This document shows positions 56,148 through 64,000 of a stretch of 64,000 nucleotides of DNA, in pieces. Positions within the stretch are counted from its first letter, which is position 1. Each line of letters starts with the position of its first letter. Both the position numbers and the translations under genes were made by a program. This stretch comes from an uncultured Ectothiorhodospiraceae bacterium (GTDB lineage: Bacteria > Pseudomonadota > Gammaproteobacteria > UBA6429 > Thiohalophilaceae), in contig CAMYMU010000068.1 in NCBI GenBank assembly GCA_947259575.1, positions 48,486 through 112,485 of the forward strand, in the 5' to 3' direction. Below the pieces are notes generated by a model. That model was not told the origin of the DNA. It was given only the letters and a program-made list of their open reading frames with translations, and did not search any database.

Positions 56148-56900
56148 ATGAATACAGGGATCGAGATCAAATCAGCGACTAAATCAGGACGTTACCCGCT
56201 GATTGATGTGTTGCGTGGCAGCGCGATCATCATGATGATCGTGTTTCATTTTTGCTTTGATCTATCGACCTTCGGTTATGCAGATTTTGATTTTTACAAT
56301 TCACGGTTCTGGATTAACTTTCAAATTCTGATTGTCAGTATCTTCACCTTCGTGATGGGAATGAGCTTCCATCTCGCCAACAGGGGACAAATAAATTGGC
56401 GCAGATATTTTAAACGACTGGCACTTTTGGGCGTGTGTGCCGGACTCATTACTATTTCTACTTATATTGTTAATAGCGAACGTTTTATTTATTTCGGGAT
56501 CCTCCACTTTATCTTCCTGGCAAGCTTACTCGCCCTCCTCTTCGTTAAGCTTTACTGGAGCAACTTAGTCATTGGTAGCGGCATTATTCTGCTTAATCTG
56601 CTCTACCAGAACCCTGTATTCAACAATATTTACCTGCAGTGGATCGGTTTTATGACATATAAGCCGGCTACCGATGATTACGAGCCACTAGTGCCCTGGT
56701 TTGGGGTAGTCTTGATTGGGATGTTTTTCGCGCGTTGGGCAATTACTAACGGTGGTGCTCCTCTATTCAGCAACTGGCAGGTTAAATCAAAGCTACCGGC
56801 TCTGCTCAGATTTGCCGGGGTTCATTCTTTGATTATTTACATGCTGCATCAGCCGCTATTTTATGCCCTTTTCTATCTGGCTGCCTGGTTACAGAAGTAG
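56148..56900 (+). CDS. DUF1624/heparan-alpha-glucosaminide acetyltransferase-like membrane protein
   Basis: Protein of 250 aa with about seven to eight membrane helices. The family start RYPLIDVLRGSAIIMMIVFH (about 16-35) is followed by FWINFQILIVSIFTFVMGMS and the C-terminal HSLIIYMLHQPLFYALFYLA. The family is related to eukaryotic lysosomal HGSNAT and to acyltransferase-like membrane enzymes. Bacterial function is not established; acetylation of an envelope sugar is a possible guess given its neighbours. It lies between amgK and lptD. Confidence 0.85.
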   Translation: MNTGIEIKSATKSGRYPLIDVLRGSAIIMMIVFHFCFDLSTFGYADFDFYNSRFWINFQILIVSIFTFVMGMSFHLANRGQINWRRYFKRLALLGVCAGLITISTYIVNSERFIYFGILHFIFLASLLALLFVKLYWSNLVIGSGIILLNLLYQNPVFNNIYLQWIGFMTYKPATDDYEPLVPWFGVVLIGMFFARWAITNGGAPLFSNWQVKSKLPALLRFAGVHSLIIYMLHQPLFYALFYLAAWLQK

Positions 56901-56943
56901 CAGAGCGACCGATTTTCAGTTATCAATCCCCCCCGATTCACTC

Positions 56944-56949
56944 TATAAT
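56944..56949 (+). promoter_or_regulatory. Candidate -10 element upstream of lptD
   Basis: TATAAT 15 bases before the assumed lptD ATG. If used, the leader would be only about 8 bases and no ribosome site is visible, implying a near-leaderless mRNA or a later start such as the GTG at 56976. No good -35 is seen. Confidence 0.25.
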
Positions 56950-56963
56950 ATAGCCCCCTACAT

Positions 56964-59207
56964 ATGCATTCAGGTGTGTTGAGTTTGGATAACTCGATAA
57001 CAGTTCGTTTCTTGTATTTAGTTTGCTCCCTATTTATATTTGGGGCAATAAGCGGCCAGTCTCTCGCAGCCGAAGATAACTCACAATTATGCCCCCCTGG
57101 TTTTATCGCTAACCAGCCAAAACCTATTGCTGGCGACACATCAGACAAGCGCATTTATATATCATCGGACTCAGCCAAGGTGGATTCTGAATCCGTCACA
57201 TTTTTCGAGGGTAGCGTAAAGGCAAAGCAGGCAGATCGTATTCTCGAGGCAGATAGTGTCAGATACGATCGCAGCAATGAAAACCTGGATGCCCAGGGTA
57301 ATATCGTATTTTCAACCGAACAAATTAAAATCACTGGTGATTCAATTCATCTTAACCTGGGAACGGCTAAAGGCACCATTGACAACGCGCAATATTTTAC
57401 AGGTTCAGTGAATGGCCGAGGTATTGCTGAACAAATAAAAATTCATAGCAAAACAGAAGTGGAACTGGAAGAAGCCAGCTTTACCACATGCCCGCCGGAA
57501 GATGAGGCCTGGGCCTTACGTGCAAACACCATTAATCTTGATAACGAATCACGTCAGGGTACAGCAGATAACGTTGTGCTTGAAATAGCTGATATCCCCG
57601 TCCTGTACTTACCTTATATTCGTTTCCCGATTGGCGACATTCGCATGTCTGGCTTTTTGTACCCGGGCTTTGGAATTTCGAATCAGCATGGCACCGAGAT
57701 ATCACTGCCTTATTACTGGAACATAGCGCCCAATATGGACGCCACTATCACACCTCACAATATGACTAAACGTGGTGTGATGCTGGAAACCGAGTTTCGT
57801 TACTTAACAGAGAATAATTCAGGTATTTTTGGCGTGAACTATTTACCTGATGACAAACGCTTTGGTGATAGCCGTGAGTTAGTTTCATGGTTCCACAAGG
57901 GCACTCCAGCTTCGGGCTGGTCAACCTCTGTCGATTTTAAGCATGTCGGTGATACACAATACCTTGATGATTTTTCACCGAATCTGGGCAATGCAAGTTT
58001 AACCCATTTAAATCGCGTTGGTCGTATCGACTATAACCATGAAAAATATTTGTTCTCCATCATGGCACAGGACTATCAAAACATTTCAGGTGAAGAGCCT
58101 TACCAGCGTCTACCGCAAATAAGTTTTGATACACGCTGGACCAACCAGGACAATAAATTAAACTATGACATCAAATCCGAAATAGTACACTTTGAACACA
58201 AAGACGATGCAAGAATCACTGGACAACGTCTTAAACTGACACCTTACATAAGTTATCCCTACCAATCTGAGCCTGGCTTTTTTATCCCAAAACTTTCTCT
58301 TCACCATCTTCAATATAACTTAGACGATCTGGCCTCGCCCACCGATGATAATGCTCCCAGTGTTACCGTCCCGGTATTCAGTCTCGACATGGGGGTATTT
58401 CTTGAGCGTGACACACGTTTGATTGGTAAAGATTTACTGCACACACTTGAGCCACGTTTGTTTTATTTGTATGCACCCAACAAGTCGCAGGACAACCTGC
58501 CAGTGTTTGATACGGCACTGACGACGTTTAGTGAGTCATTGCTTTTTTCTGAGAACCGCTTCAGTGGTAATGATCGAGTCGGTGATGCCAATCAACTCAC
58601 TACAGCTGTGACGACACGATTTTACCGGCAAGATAGTGGTGCTGAACTATTTAGCGCTACTCTGGGTCAAATTATCTACTTCCGAGACCGCTTTGTTACC
58701 GTTCCAGGGGGCCAGGTTGAAACCAGCGATCGCTCAAGTTATCTGGGGTCAGTGCGTTTTGCTCCCAATCCACGCATGAAAATATCGGGTGACATTCAGT
58801 GGGACCCTGAAACCGAACACACCGAATTCGCCAACTCACGAATTTCATATCAAGCCGGCAAAGGTAAGGTCATAAATTACGACTACCGGTTTACGCGTAA
58901 TTCCATCCGTAGCCAGGGACTGTCCTACGCCTGGCGGTTTAGCCCAGCCTGGCAGATTATCGGTGGCCATCAATACGATTTTGAAAACGACCACCGCCTG
59001 GAGAACTTTTTTGGAATCCGCTACGACAGCTGCTGCTGGGCAGTGCGTCTAGTGGGCCTGGAAAAGTTCGACCGCCTGGAAGGCACCGAATTGTTCTTCG
59101 ATAATGCCATCTACCTCGAGCTGGAATTAAAGGGTTTATCCAGCCTGGGGGCACGAAAAGAGATCGATACTTTGATAGAAAATGGTATCCTTGGCTACTC
59201 TGAATAG
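56964..59207 (+). CDS. lptD: LPS-assembly protein LptD
   Basis: Protein of 747 aa. A signal peptide ends near SLAA, then an OstA/LptA-like jellyroll (about 60-200: IYISSDSAKVDSESVTFFEG), then a 26-strand-type beta-barrel. The disulfide cysteines typical of LptD are present: Cys43 and Cys176 in the periplasmic part and the adjacent pair Cys690-Cys691 in the barrel. With LptE it places LPS in the outer leaflet. It begins the lptD-surA-pdxA-rsmA operon. The start codon is not certain because no clear ribosome site precedes it. Confidence 0.95.
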   Translation: MHSGVLSLDNSITVRFLYLVCSLFIFGAISGQSLAAEDNSQLCPPGFIANQPKPIAGDTSDKRIYISSDSAKVDSESVTFFEGSVKAKQADRILEADSVRYDRSNENLDAQGNIVFSTEQIKITGDSIHLNLGTAKGTIDNAQYFTGSVNGRGIAEQIKIHSKTEVELEEASFTTCPPEDEAWALRANTINLDNESRQGTADNVVLEIADIPVLYLPYIRFPIGDIRMSGFLYPGFGISNQHGTEISLPYYWNIAPNMDATITPHNMTKRGVMLETEFRYLTENNSGIFGVNYLPDDKRFGDSRELVSWFHKGTPASGWSTSVDFKHVGDTQYLDDFSPNLGNASLTHLNRVGRIDYNHEKYLFSIMAQDYQNISGEEPYQRLPQISFDTRWTNQDNKLNYDIKSEIVHFEHKDDARITGQRLKLTPYISYPYQSEPGFFIPKLSLHHLQYNLDDLASPTDDNAPSVTVPVFSLDMGVFLERDTRLIGKDLLHTLEPRLFYLYAPNKSQDNLPVFDTALTTFSESLLFSENRFSGNDRVGDANQLTTAVTTRFYRQDSGAELFSATLGQIIYFRDRFVTVPGGQVETSDRSSYLGSVRFAPNPRMKISGDIQWDPETEHTEFANSRISYQAGKGKVINYDYRFTRNSIRSQGLSYAWRFSPAWQIIGGHQYDFENDHRLENFFGIRYDSCCWAVRLVGLEKFDRLEGTELFFDNAIYLELELKGLSSLGARKEIDTLIENGILGYSE

Positions 59208-59221
59208 TACGAGACCCAGTT

Positions 59222-60532
59222 GTGAAGAAAGTGACCCGCCAATTTATCTATTGCCTCCTGTTGTTGAGCCAATTTTCGCTGATTGCAGAGGCAAAACGCC
59301 CTGAAATCATAGAGTTAGACAGTATTGTAGCTATCGTCAATAAAGACGTGATTACCGCTGGTGAACTAATGCGCCGCCAGGACATCGTTGTCAAGCAGCT
59401 CAATGCCAAGCAAACCCGGCTACCACCAGAATCAGTATTACGAAAGCAGATTCTTGACCAGATGATCGTGCTGCAAATCCAGCTGCAACTTGCTTTTGAT
59501 AGTGGTATCAGAGTCAGTGATGAACAACTCAACACAATCATTGCACAAATTGCAGCGGACAACGGCCTGAGTATGGATGCCTTCCGCCAGGAGTTGAAAA
59601 ACCAGGGTTACAATTTCTCTGCCTTCCGTGAAGAAATACGCAATGACGTCATCATCAAACAACTGCGTCAACGTCAGGTAGGAAACAAAATATTTGTTAC
59701 GGACCAGGAAGTCGATGCTGAGCTCGAAAGTCAGGAAAACCGACAAGGCCTGAACGACGAATATCATCTTGCCCACATTCTGATTGCGGTACCTGAGTCA
59801 TCCAACCCCGATGAAATTGCTACGGCAAGACAAAAAGCCGAAGCCATTGTTGGCCAACTTAAACTCGGTGCTAAAGACTTCTCCGAGGTGGCGATCAGTG
59901 TCTCTGCCGGTCAGCAAGCACTACAGGGTGGAGATCTTGGTTGGATGAAAAAGGGGCAGATCCCAACCGTTGCCACAGATATTGTTGTCGCCATGGAAGC
60001 GGGTGAGATATCTGACCCAATACGCAGCAACAGTGGTTTTCATATTTTAAAACTGATTGAAAAACGTAGCGGTGAAACCAAACATGTCGTGAATCAAACT
60101 CACGCAAGACACATCCTTATTACCCCTAATGAAGTTGTATCCAATAAAGAAGCCGAGAAAAAGCTTATCCAAATAAGACAGCGCATAATTGCTGGCGATG
60201 ACTTCGCTACCCTGGCCAAAGCGACTTCTGATGATACCGGTTCGGCCAGGCTCGGTGGCGATCTCGGCTGGAGCAGCCCAGGCAGAATGGTTACTGAGTT
60301 TGAAGAAGTGTTGAATAAGTTAAAGCCTGGCGAAATCAGTCAACCGTTCCGATCACGTTATGGCTGGCATATCGTCCAGGTATTATCACGGCGCCAACAC
60401 GACGACACCGATGCTTTTTTAAAAGCACAGGCGAGAAAACTTATACATAAACGTAAGTCAACTGAGCAAACCAGTATCTGGCTGCGACGTATACGTGATG
60501 AAGCCTATGTTGAATACAGGCTTAATGAATAA
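59222..60532 (+). CDS. surA: Periplasmic chaperone/peptidyl-prolyl isomerase SurA
   Basis: Protein of 436 aa with a GTG start and a signal peptide ending AEA. The N-terminal chaperone domain (IVAIVNKDVITAGELMRRQD, about 36-55) is followed by two parvulin domains. Their cores are QALQGGDLGWMKKGQIP near 234-250 and SARLGGDLGWSSPGRM near 341-356, and a C-terminal helix follows. It escorts outer-membrane proteins such as LptD, encoded 14 bases upstream. Confidence 0.96.
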   Translation: MKKVTRQFIYCLLLLSQFSLIAEAKRPEIIELDSIVAIVNKDVITAGELMRRQDIVVKQLNAKQTRLPPESVLRKQILDQMIVLQIQLQLAFDSGIRVSDEQLNTIIAQIAADNGLSMDAFRQELKNQGYNFSAFREEIRNDVIIKQLRQRQVGNKIFVTDQEVDAELESQENRQGLNDEYHLAHILIAVPESSNPDEIATARQKAEAIVGQLKLGAKDFSEVAISVSAGQQALQGGDLGWMKKGQIPTVATDIVVAMEAGEISDPIRSNSGFHILKLIEKRSGETKHVVNQTHARHILITPNEVVSNKEAEKKLIQIRQRIIAGDDFATLAKATSDDTGSARLGGDLGWSSPGRMVTEFEEVLNKLKPGEISQPFRSRYGWHIVQVLSRRQHDDTDAFLKAQARKLIHKRKSTEQTSIWLRRIRDEAYVEYRLNE

Positions 60533-60558
60533 TCGTACTAGATAATTATTTAACTACA

Positions 60559-61569
60559 ATGCAGCAACCAACCAGGCTGATTGTCACACCGGGAGAACCA
60601 GCGGGAATTGGACCTGATCTGGTATTGCAACATGCCCAACATTCTTCCCCTATACAACTAGTTATTGTCGCTGATAAATTCATGCTCGAAGGACGTGCCA
60701 GGTTACTTGGTATCGAGATAAGTATCAGTGAGTATTCCCCTAACGCTGAAGACAACGGAAAATTAGCAAACACGCTTTGCGTTAAACATGTTCCCCTCGC
60801 AGCGCCCGTACAACCAGGCATGTTGAATAATATCAACGCACCTTACGTGTTACGTTGTCTAGATGTCGCTGTGGCATTGTGCCAGGAAAATCCTGATCGC
60901 ATTAAAAGTGCGCTCGTTACTGGTCCAGTCCACAAAGGTATCATTAATGATGCCGGTATCACTTTTAGTGGCCACACTGAATATCTCGCCGAACTGGCAG
61001 GTATTGAGCTTCCCGTGATGATGTTAGCAACCAATGGTCTGCGTGTTGCACTGGCAACGACTCATCTTCCGCTAAGTAAAGTCAGCGAACAAATTACCCA
61101 ACCGCTACTAACCAAAGTCCTTTCTATTTTACATCAGGACCTGGTCAATAAGTTTGGAATCAATAATCCACATATAACGGTTTGTGGATTAAACCCCCAT
61201 GCAGGTGAATCAGGCCACCTCGGTGATGAAGAAATTAATATCATTGAACCTGTGATTGAACAACTAAAACAACAAGGTATGCAGTTAGTCGGTCCCTTAC
61301 CTGCCGATACCGCCTTTACACCTGATAAGATGAAACAAACAGATGCATATCTAGCGATGTATCACGATCAAGGACTGACGGTGTTAAAGCATGTTGGATT
61401 TGGTGAAGCAGTGAATATCACTCTGGGCCTGCCATTTATTCGTACTTCCGTCGATCATGGAACAGCGCTCGAGTTAGCCGGCACCGGCAAAGCCGATGGC
61501 TCCAGTCTGCAACTCGCATTACAGTCCGCACAGGAACTGATCGCCAACATGGCCAAGGCTGATGTCTGA
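60559..61569 (+). CDS. pdxA: 4-hydroxythreonine-4-phosphate dehydrogenase
   Basis: Protein of 336 aa. It starts with RLIVTPGEPAGIGPDLVLQH and includes FSGHTEYLAELAGIE (about 135-149), CGLNPHAGESGHLGDEE (about 211-227, metal-binding His) and YHDQGLTVLKHVGFGEAVNI. It acts in vitamin B6 synthesis. It overlaps rsmA by 8 bases, the classic surA-pdxA-rsmA order. Confidence 0.96.
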   Translation: MQQPTRLIVTPGEPAGIGPDLVLQHAQHSSPIQLVIVADKFMLEGRARLLGIEISISEYSPNAEDNGKLANTLCVKHVPLAAPVQPGMLNNINAPYVLRCLDVAVALCQENPDRIKSALVTGPVHKGIINDAGITFSGHTEYLAELAGIELPVMMLATNGLRVALATTHLPLSKVSEQITQPLLTKVLSILHQDLVNKFGINNPHITVCGLNPHAGESGHLGDEEINIIEPVIEQLKQQGMQLVGPLPADTAFTPDKMKQTDAYLAMYHDQGLTVLKHVGFGEAVNITLGLPFIRTSVDHGTALELAGTGKADGSSLQLALQSAQELIANMAKADV

Positions 61570-62341
61570 ATTTAAAACACCACGTAAACGCTTTGGTCAA
61601 AATTTTTTACACGACCAGAATATTATTAATAAAATCGTAAGTGCGATTGCACCTAAACCACAAGACGCCATGATCGAGATTGGTCCAGGACGTGGCGCAC
61701 TGACCTTCCCAATCCTGGATGTCGTAGAACAGCTTGATGTAATTGAGATCGACCGCGATTTAATTGCATGGTGGCAAGATAAAAATATCAACAAGTTAAC
61801 CATACATGCGGTTGATGCACTTGAAGTCAATCTGTGTACATTAAAAAATAACAAAGATCTGCGTATCATCGGCAACTTGCCCTACAACATATCAACGCCC
61901 CTGCTCTTCCACCTGTTTAAACATTTGGCTTGCATCAAGGACATGCATTTTATGTTGCAGAAAGAAGTTGTGGAACGCATGGTCGCGCAACCCGGCTCCA
62001 AGACCTATGGCCGACTAAGCGTCATGACCCAATTCTACTGTGACGCCCAACAACTCTTTAGTGTCAGTCGGCACGCATTCAACCCACCACCAAAAGTTGA
62101 GTCGGCTATTGTCCAGCTCGTACCCAACCCAGCGCGCCTTAAGATCAATGAAGAACAACTGGCCCAGGTTGTAAAACAGGCCTTCTCGCAACGACGTAAG
62201 ACGATTAGGAATTGCCTGAAAAACTGGTTTAGCGTAGAGCAACTAGAAAGTCTTAATATTGACCCCAGCGCCCGCCCAGAGACGCTGGATTTGGCTGCAT
62301 TTATCCGCCTGGCCGAAGCGACAGCTCCTAACCCTAAGTAA
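61562..62341 (+). CDS. rsmA: 16S rRNA dimethyladenosine methyltransferase RsmA (KsgA)
   Basis: Protein of 259 aa. RFGQNFLHDQNIINKIV at the start, the SAM-binding IEIGPGRGALTFPI motif near 38-51, and the catalytic IGNLPYNISTPLLFHLF near 100-116 identify RsmA. It dimethylates two adjacent adenines near the 3' end of 16S rRNA. In many relatives apaG and apaH follow; here a CheW-domain gene follows after 146 bases. Confidence 0.96.
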   Translation: MSEFKTPRKRFGQNFLHDQNIINKIVSAIAPKPQDAMIEIGPGRGALTFPILDVVEQLDVIEIDRDLIAWWQDKNINKLTIHAVDALEVNLCTLKNNKDLRIIGNLPYNISTPLLFHLFKHLACIKDMHFMLQKEVVERMVAQPGSKTYGRLSVMTQFYCDAQQLFSVSRHAFNPPPKVESAIVQLVPNPARLKINEEQLAQVVKQAFSQRRKTIRNCLKNWFSVEQLESLNIDPSARPETLDLAAFIRLAEATAPNPK

Positions 62342-62398
62342 CTCACTGTTCTAACTAGGAAATTTTCCCTAACAGCTGCTATTAATTATCTCCTGATT

Positions 62399-62455
62399 AA
62401 GACGATAACTCTTATATATAAGTATCTCTCCTGATCGTCTTCCTATTGGATCAGG
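62399..62455 (+). promoter_or_regulatory. Overlapping inverted repeats upstream of the CheW-domain gene
   Basis: AAGACGAT (62399-62406) pairs with ATCGTCTT (62434-62441) around the palindrome CTTATATATAAG (62411-62422). CCTGAT (62430-62435) pairs with ATCAGG (62450-62455). The two stems share bases and would exclude each other. The TA-rich core may also hold a -10 box. Function is inferred only from structure. Confidence 0.35.
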
Positions 62456-62487
62456 TGTGTGGATAAATTGGCAAGGACAGGCGCAGG

Positions 62488-64000
62488 ATGGCCACAGCAA
62501 TCGACAACAGTTCCCTGTTACTTTACCGGGTCGGCCCGGTATTGTGCTGTGCCCCATCATTAGCGGTTGAGAGTATCATCCAACCTCCTTCGCTCACTAG
62601 GCCACCCGGCACAGATGAAGCAAACCCAGGCATATTCATGTACTCGGGGCATGTAGTCAAAAGTTTCGATCTTCGTTATAAGTTTGGTGTCGACGAGGAA
62701 CATCGAAGCAAACCAGGTAGAACAGTTGTAGTCGAAGTCGAACCTAGCCCGGTCGGATTTTGGGTCGATGAAATTATCGATGTCATCAGCTTTCCAAGTA
62801 GTGGCTGGGGCTCAGTACCGGCCCACTTACCCAAAGGAATCTTCAGTCGAACCCTGATACTCAATGACAGGATTTACTTATATGCAGAGTTTCAACAACT
62901 GTTAAAGATTCCTACCAGTGGTTACTTACGTGTCTATATCGAACAGCTTTTGCTTGAAGAAGAAAAAAAGAAAGCAACCTCAAAACCTGCTAGCAACAAC
63001 ACGGTCAGTCGTTCAACATTAATTGGCTCATCAACATCATCAGCTCGACCTGAAACAGTCGCGGCCTCATCAAAAAGAACATCTTCTGACAAAGTAAAAG
63101 ATGAACAAGAAAACGAGCCGTCCAGTAACAATACTGCTGGCAACGAATGGCCGAGTAAAAGTAAATCAAAATTTGATAGTAGCAATAAAACACAAACGCC
63201 ATTGACTACACTACCAAATATAGAAAAGCAGATCGCGTCCTCAGCAACAGCTAAACCTAAAGAGAGTGAACCCGTACCAAACATATCAAGTACAAGGCAA
63301 ACTAACCTGAGCAGTGAAAAGATCGCCACGAATAGTTCGCAACCTCAATCAAACTCGCCAGACAAATCTCAACAAGCCGAATCAAAAGCGTCATCGGTTA
63401 CACCGAGTAAGAGACCGCCTGCATCAACTACAGCATCCATGTCTCTCTCCTCAGCTATAACGAGCAAACAGCACTCGGCTATACAGAAGCAGGAAAGTCA
63501 CTCACAGCAAGCATCATTTACTAGACAAACTGTTCATGCTGCAGGTAATAATACAAGTCCATTCTCATCAAATAAGAGCACATCGCCTACACAAAAGAGT
63601 AAAGCGAGCAGTGATAGCGCGTTAGGCAAAACCCAAAACAAGACTGAATACACGTCACCGCTTTATGACGATGATTCATCGAGTTTTCTTCCAATGGTCT
63701 TCCTGATTTTATTATTTGTCAGTTCTTTTGCAGGACTGTTCTGGTTCCTGAGCGATGACTCAGACACACCTATCCGAACCGCTCGTGTTAATGAGAAACC
63801 TGACACCCCGAAACCAGTGGCAGACCGCCAAGGTCAAACAGACGAAGAAATTGTAACAACACAGGAAAAATCAACACCAGAGACAGTTGCACAGATACCT
63901 CCTGAGACCGACACCGCTGATGTTGCTTCTGATCCCCTGGCAGAAAGTAGTGAAACGACAGAAAAAGGCTCCACCGTTATGGATACCAGAGAAACTCAAA
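62488..64000 (+). CDS. CheW-domain protein with Ser/Thr-rich linker and membrane segment (incomplete)
   Basis: The frame from ATG 62488 stays open for 504 codons to the window edge, so the C-terminus is missing. Residues about 12-135 fit a CheW-like SH3 domain: YRVGPVLCCAPSLAVESIIQ, a loop with GHVVKSFDLRYKFGV (about 54-68) and VVVEVEPSPVGFWVDEIIDV (about 78-97). Residues about 160-390 are a low-complexity Ser/Thr/Lys/Gln linker without cysteines. One membrane helix follows at about 400-421 (FLPMVFLILLFVSSFAGLFWF), then an acidic, Pro/Thr-rich stretch. AAGGA lies 10 bases before the ATG. No other chemotaxis gene is in the window. The architecture suggests a membrane-tethered CheW adaptor; the partner is unknown. 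Confidence 0.75.
   Translation, partial: MATAIDNSSLLLYRVGPVLCCAPSLAVESIIQPPSLTRPPGTDEANPGIFMYSGHVVKSFDLRYKFGVDEEHRSKPGRTVVVEVEPSPVGFWVDEIIDVISFPSSGWGSVPAHLPKGIFSRTLILNDRIYLYAEFQQLLKIPTSGYLRVYIEQLLLEEEKKKATSKPASNNTVSRSTLIGSSTSSARPETVAASSKRTSSDKVKDEQENEPSSNNTAGNEWPSKSKSKFDSSNKTQTPLTTLPNIEKQIASSATAKPKESEPVPNISSTRQTNLSSEKIATNSSQPQSNSPDKSQQAESKASSVTPSKRPPASTTASMSLSSAITSKQHSAIQKQESHSQQASFTRQTVHAAGNNTSPFSSNKSTSPTQKSKASSDSALGKTQNKTEYTSPLYDDDSSSFLPMVFLILLFVSSFAGLFWFLSDDSDTPIRTARVNEKPDTPKPVADRQGQTDEEIVTTQEKSTPETVAQIPPETDTADVASDPLAESSETTEKGSTVMDTRETQ

Overview
This 64 kb window reads as a chromosomal segment of a gammaproteobacterium of moderate GC content. Several blocks have gammaproteobacterial gene order: ychF-pth-rplY-prs-tRNA-Gln-ispE, lolB-TPR / hemA-prfA-prmC-moeB, gatCAB divergent from mreBCD-mrdA-rodA-mltB-rlpA-dacA-dat-ybeD-lipB-lipA, and amgK-murU divergent from lptD-surA-pdxA-rsmA. 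The TctCBA and TatT-DctPQM transporters, the amgK-murU recycling pair and GatCAB fit an environmental, non-enteric lineage. I cannot name a genus from sequence alone.

Layout. 1-3 kb: the end of an unidentified gene, a divergent NAD-kinase-like protein, a DUF4291 protein, a tRNA-Met whose 3' end is duplicated 170 bp downstream, and a periplasmic-binding-fold protein without a signal peptide. 3-9.9 kb: a tricarboxylate-type transporter operon (tctC-tctB-tctA) with a DUF3604 hydrolase-like gene, closed by a terminator and headed by a divergent Crp/Fnr regulator. A MITE-like inverted-repeat element sits between that regulator and ychF. 9.9-22.3 kb: translation, PRPP, isoprenoid, lipoprotein-sorting and tetrapyrrole housekeeping genes, with a tRNA-Gln whose 3' end is duplicated 175 bp downstream. 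22.3-33.4 kb: accessory genes (NhaA, two small secreted proteins, a ClsC-like phospholipase D lipoprotein, a hybrid histidine kinase, Hsp33, and a TRAP transporter with a TatT lipoprotein). 33.5-49.2 kb: gatCAB, then a long cell-wall elongation and lipoate cluster. 49.2-56.9 kb: an L,D-transpeptidase and a TPR protein sharing a C-terminal domain, an M14 deacylase / GCS2-ligase pair, murU-amgK and a DUF1624 membrane protein. 56.9-64 kb: outer-membrane biogenesis genes, then an incomplete CheW-domain protein with a long Ser/Thr-rich linker and one membrane segment.

Main theme: envelope biogenesis. Rod-complex and septal enzymes, peptidoglycan recycling, lipoprotein sorting (LolB) and LPS export (LptD with its chaperone SurA) lie together with translation and cofactor genes. 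The most noteworthy observations are the two tRNA genes followed by short hairpin-rich segments that end in a copy of the tRNA's own 3' end (similar in design to the E. coli tyrT repeat/rtT locus), a frame-breaking internal deletion in mreB followed by an mreC without a normal start codon, the tct-DUF3604-Crp/Fnr module, and the membrane-anchored CheW protein. No CRISPR array, IS transposase, phage gene cluster or rRNA was seen.
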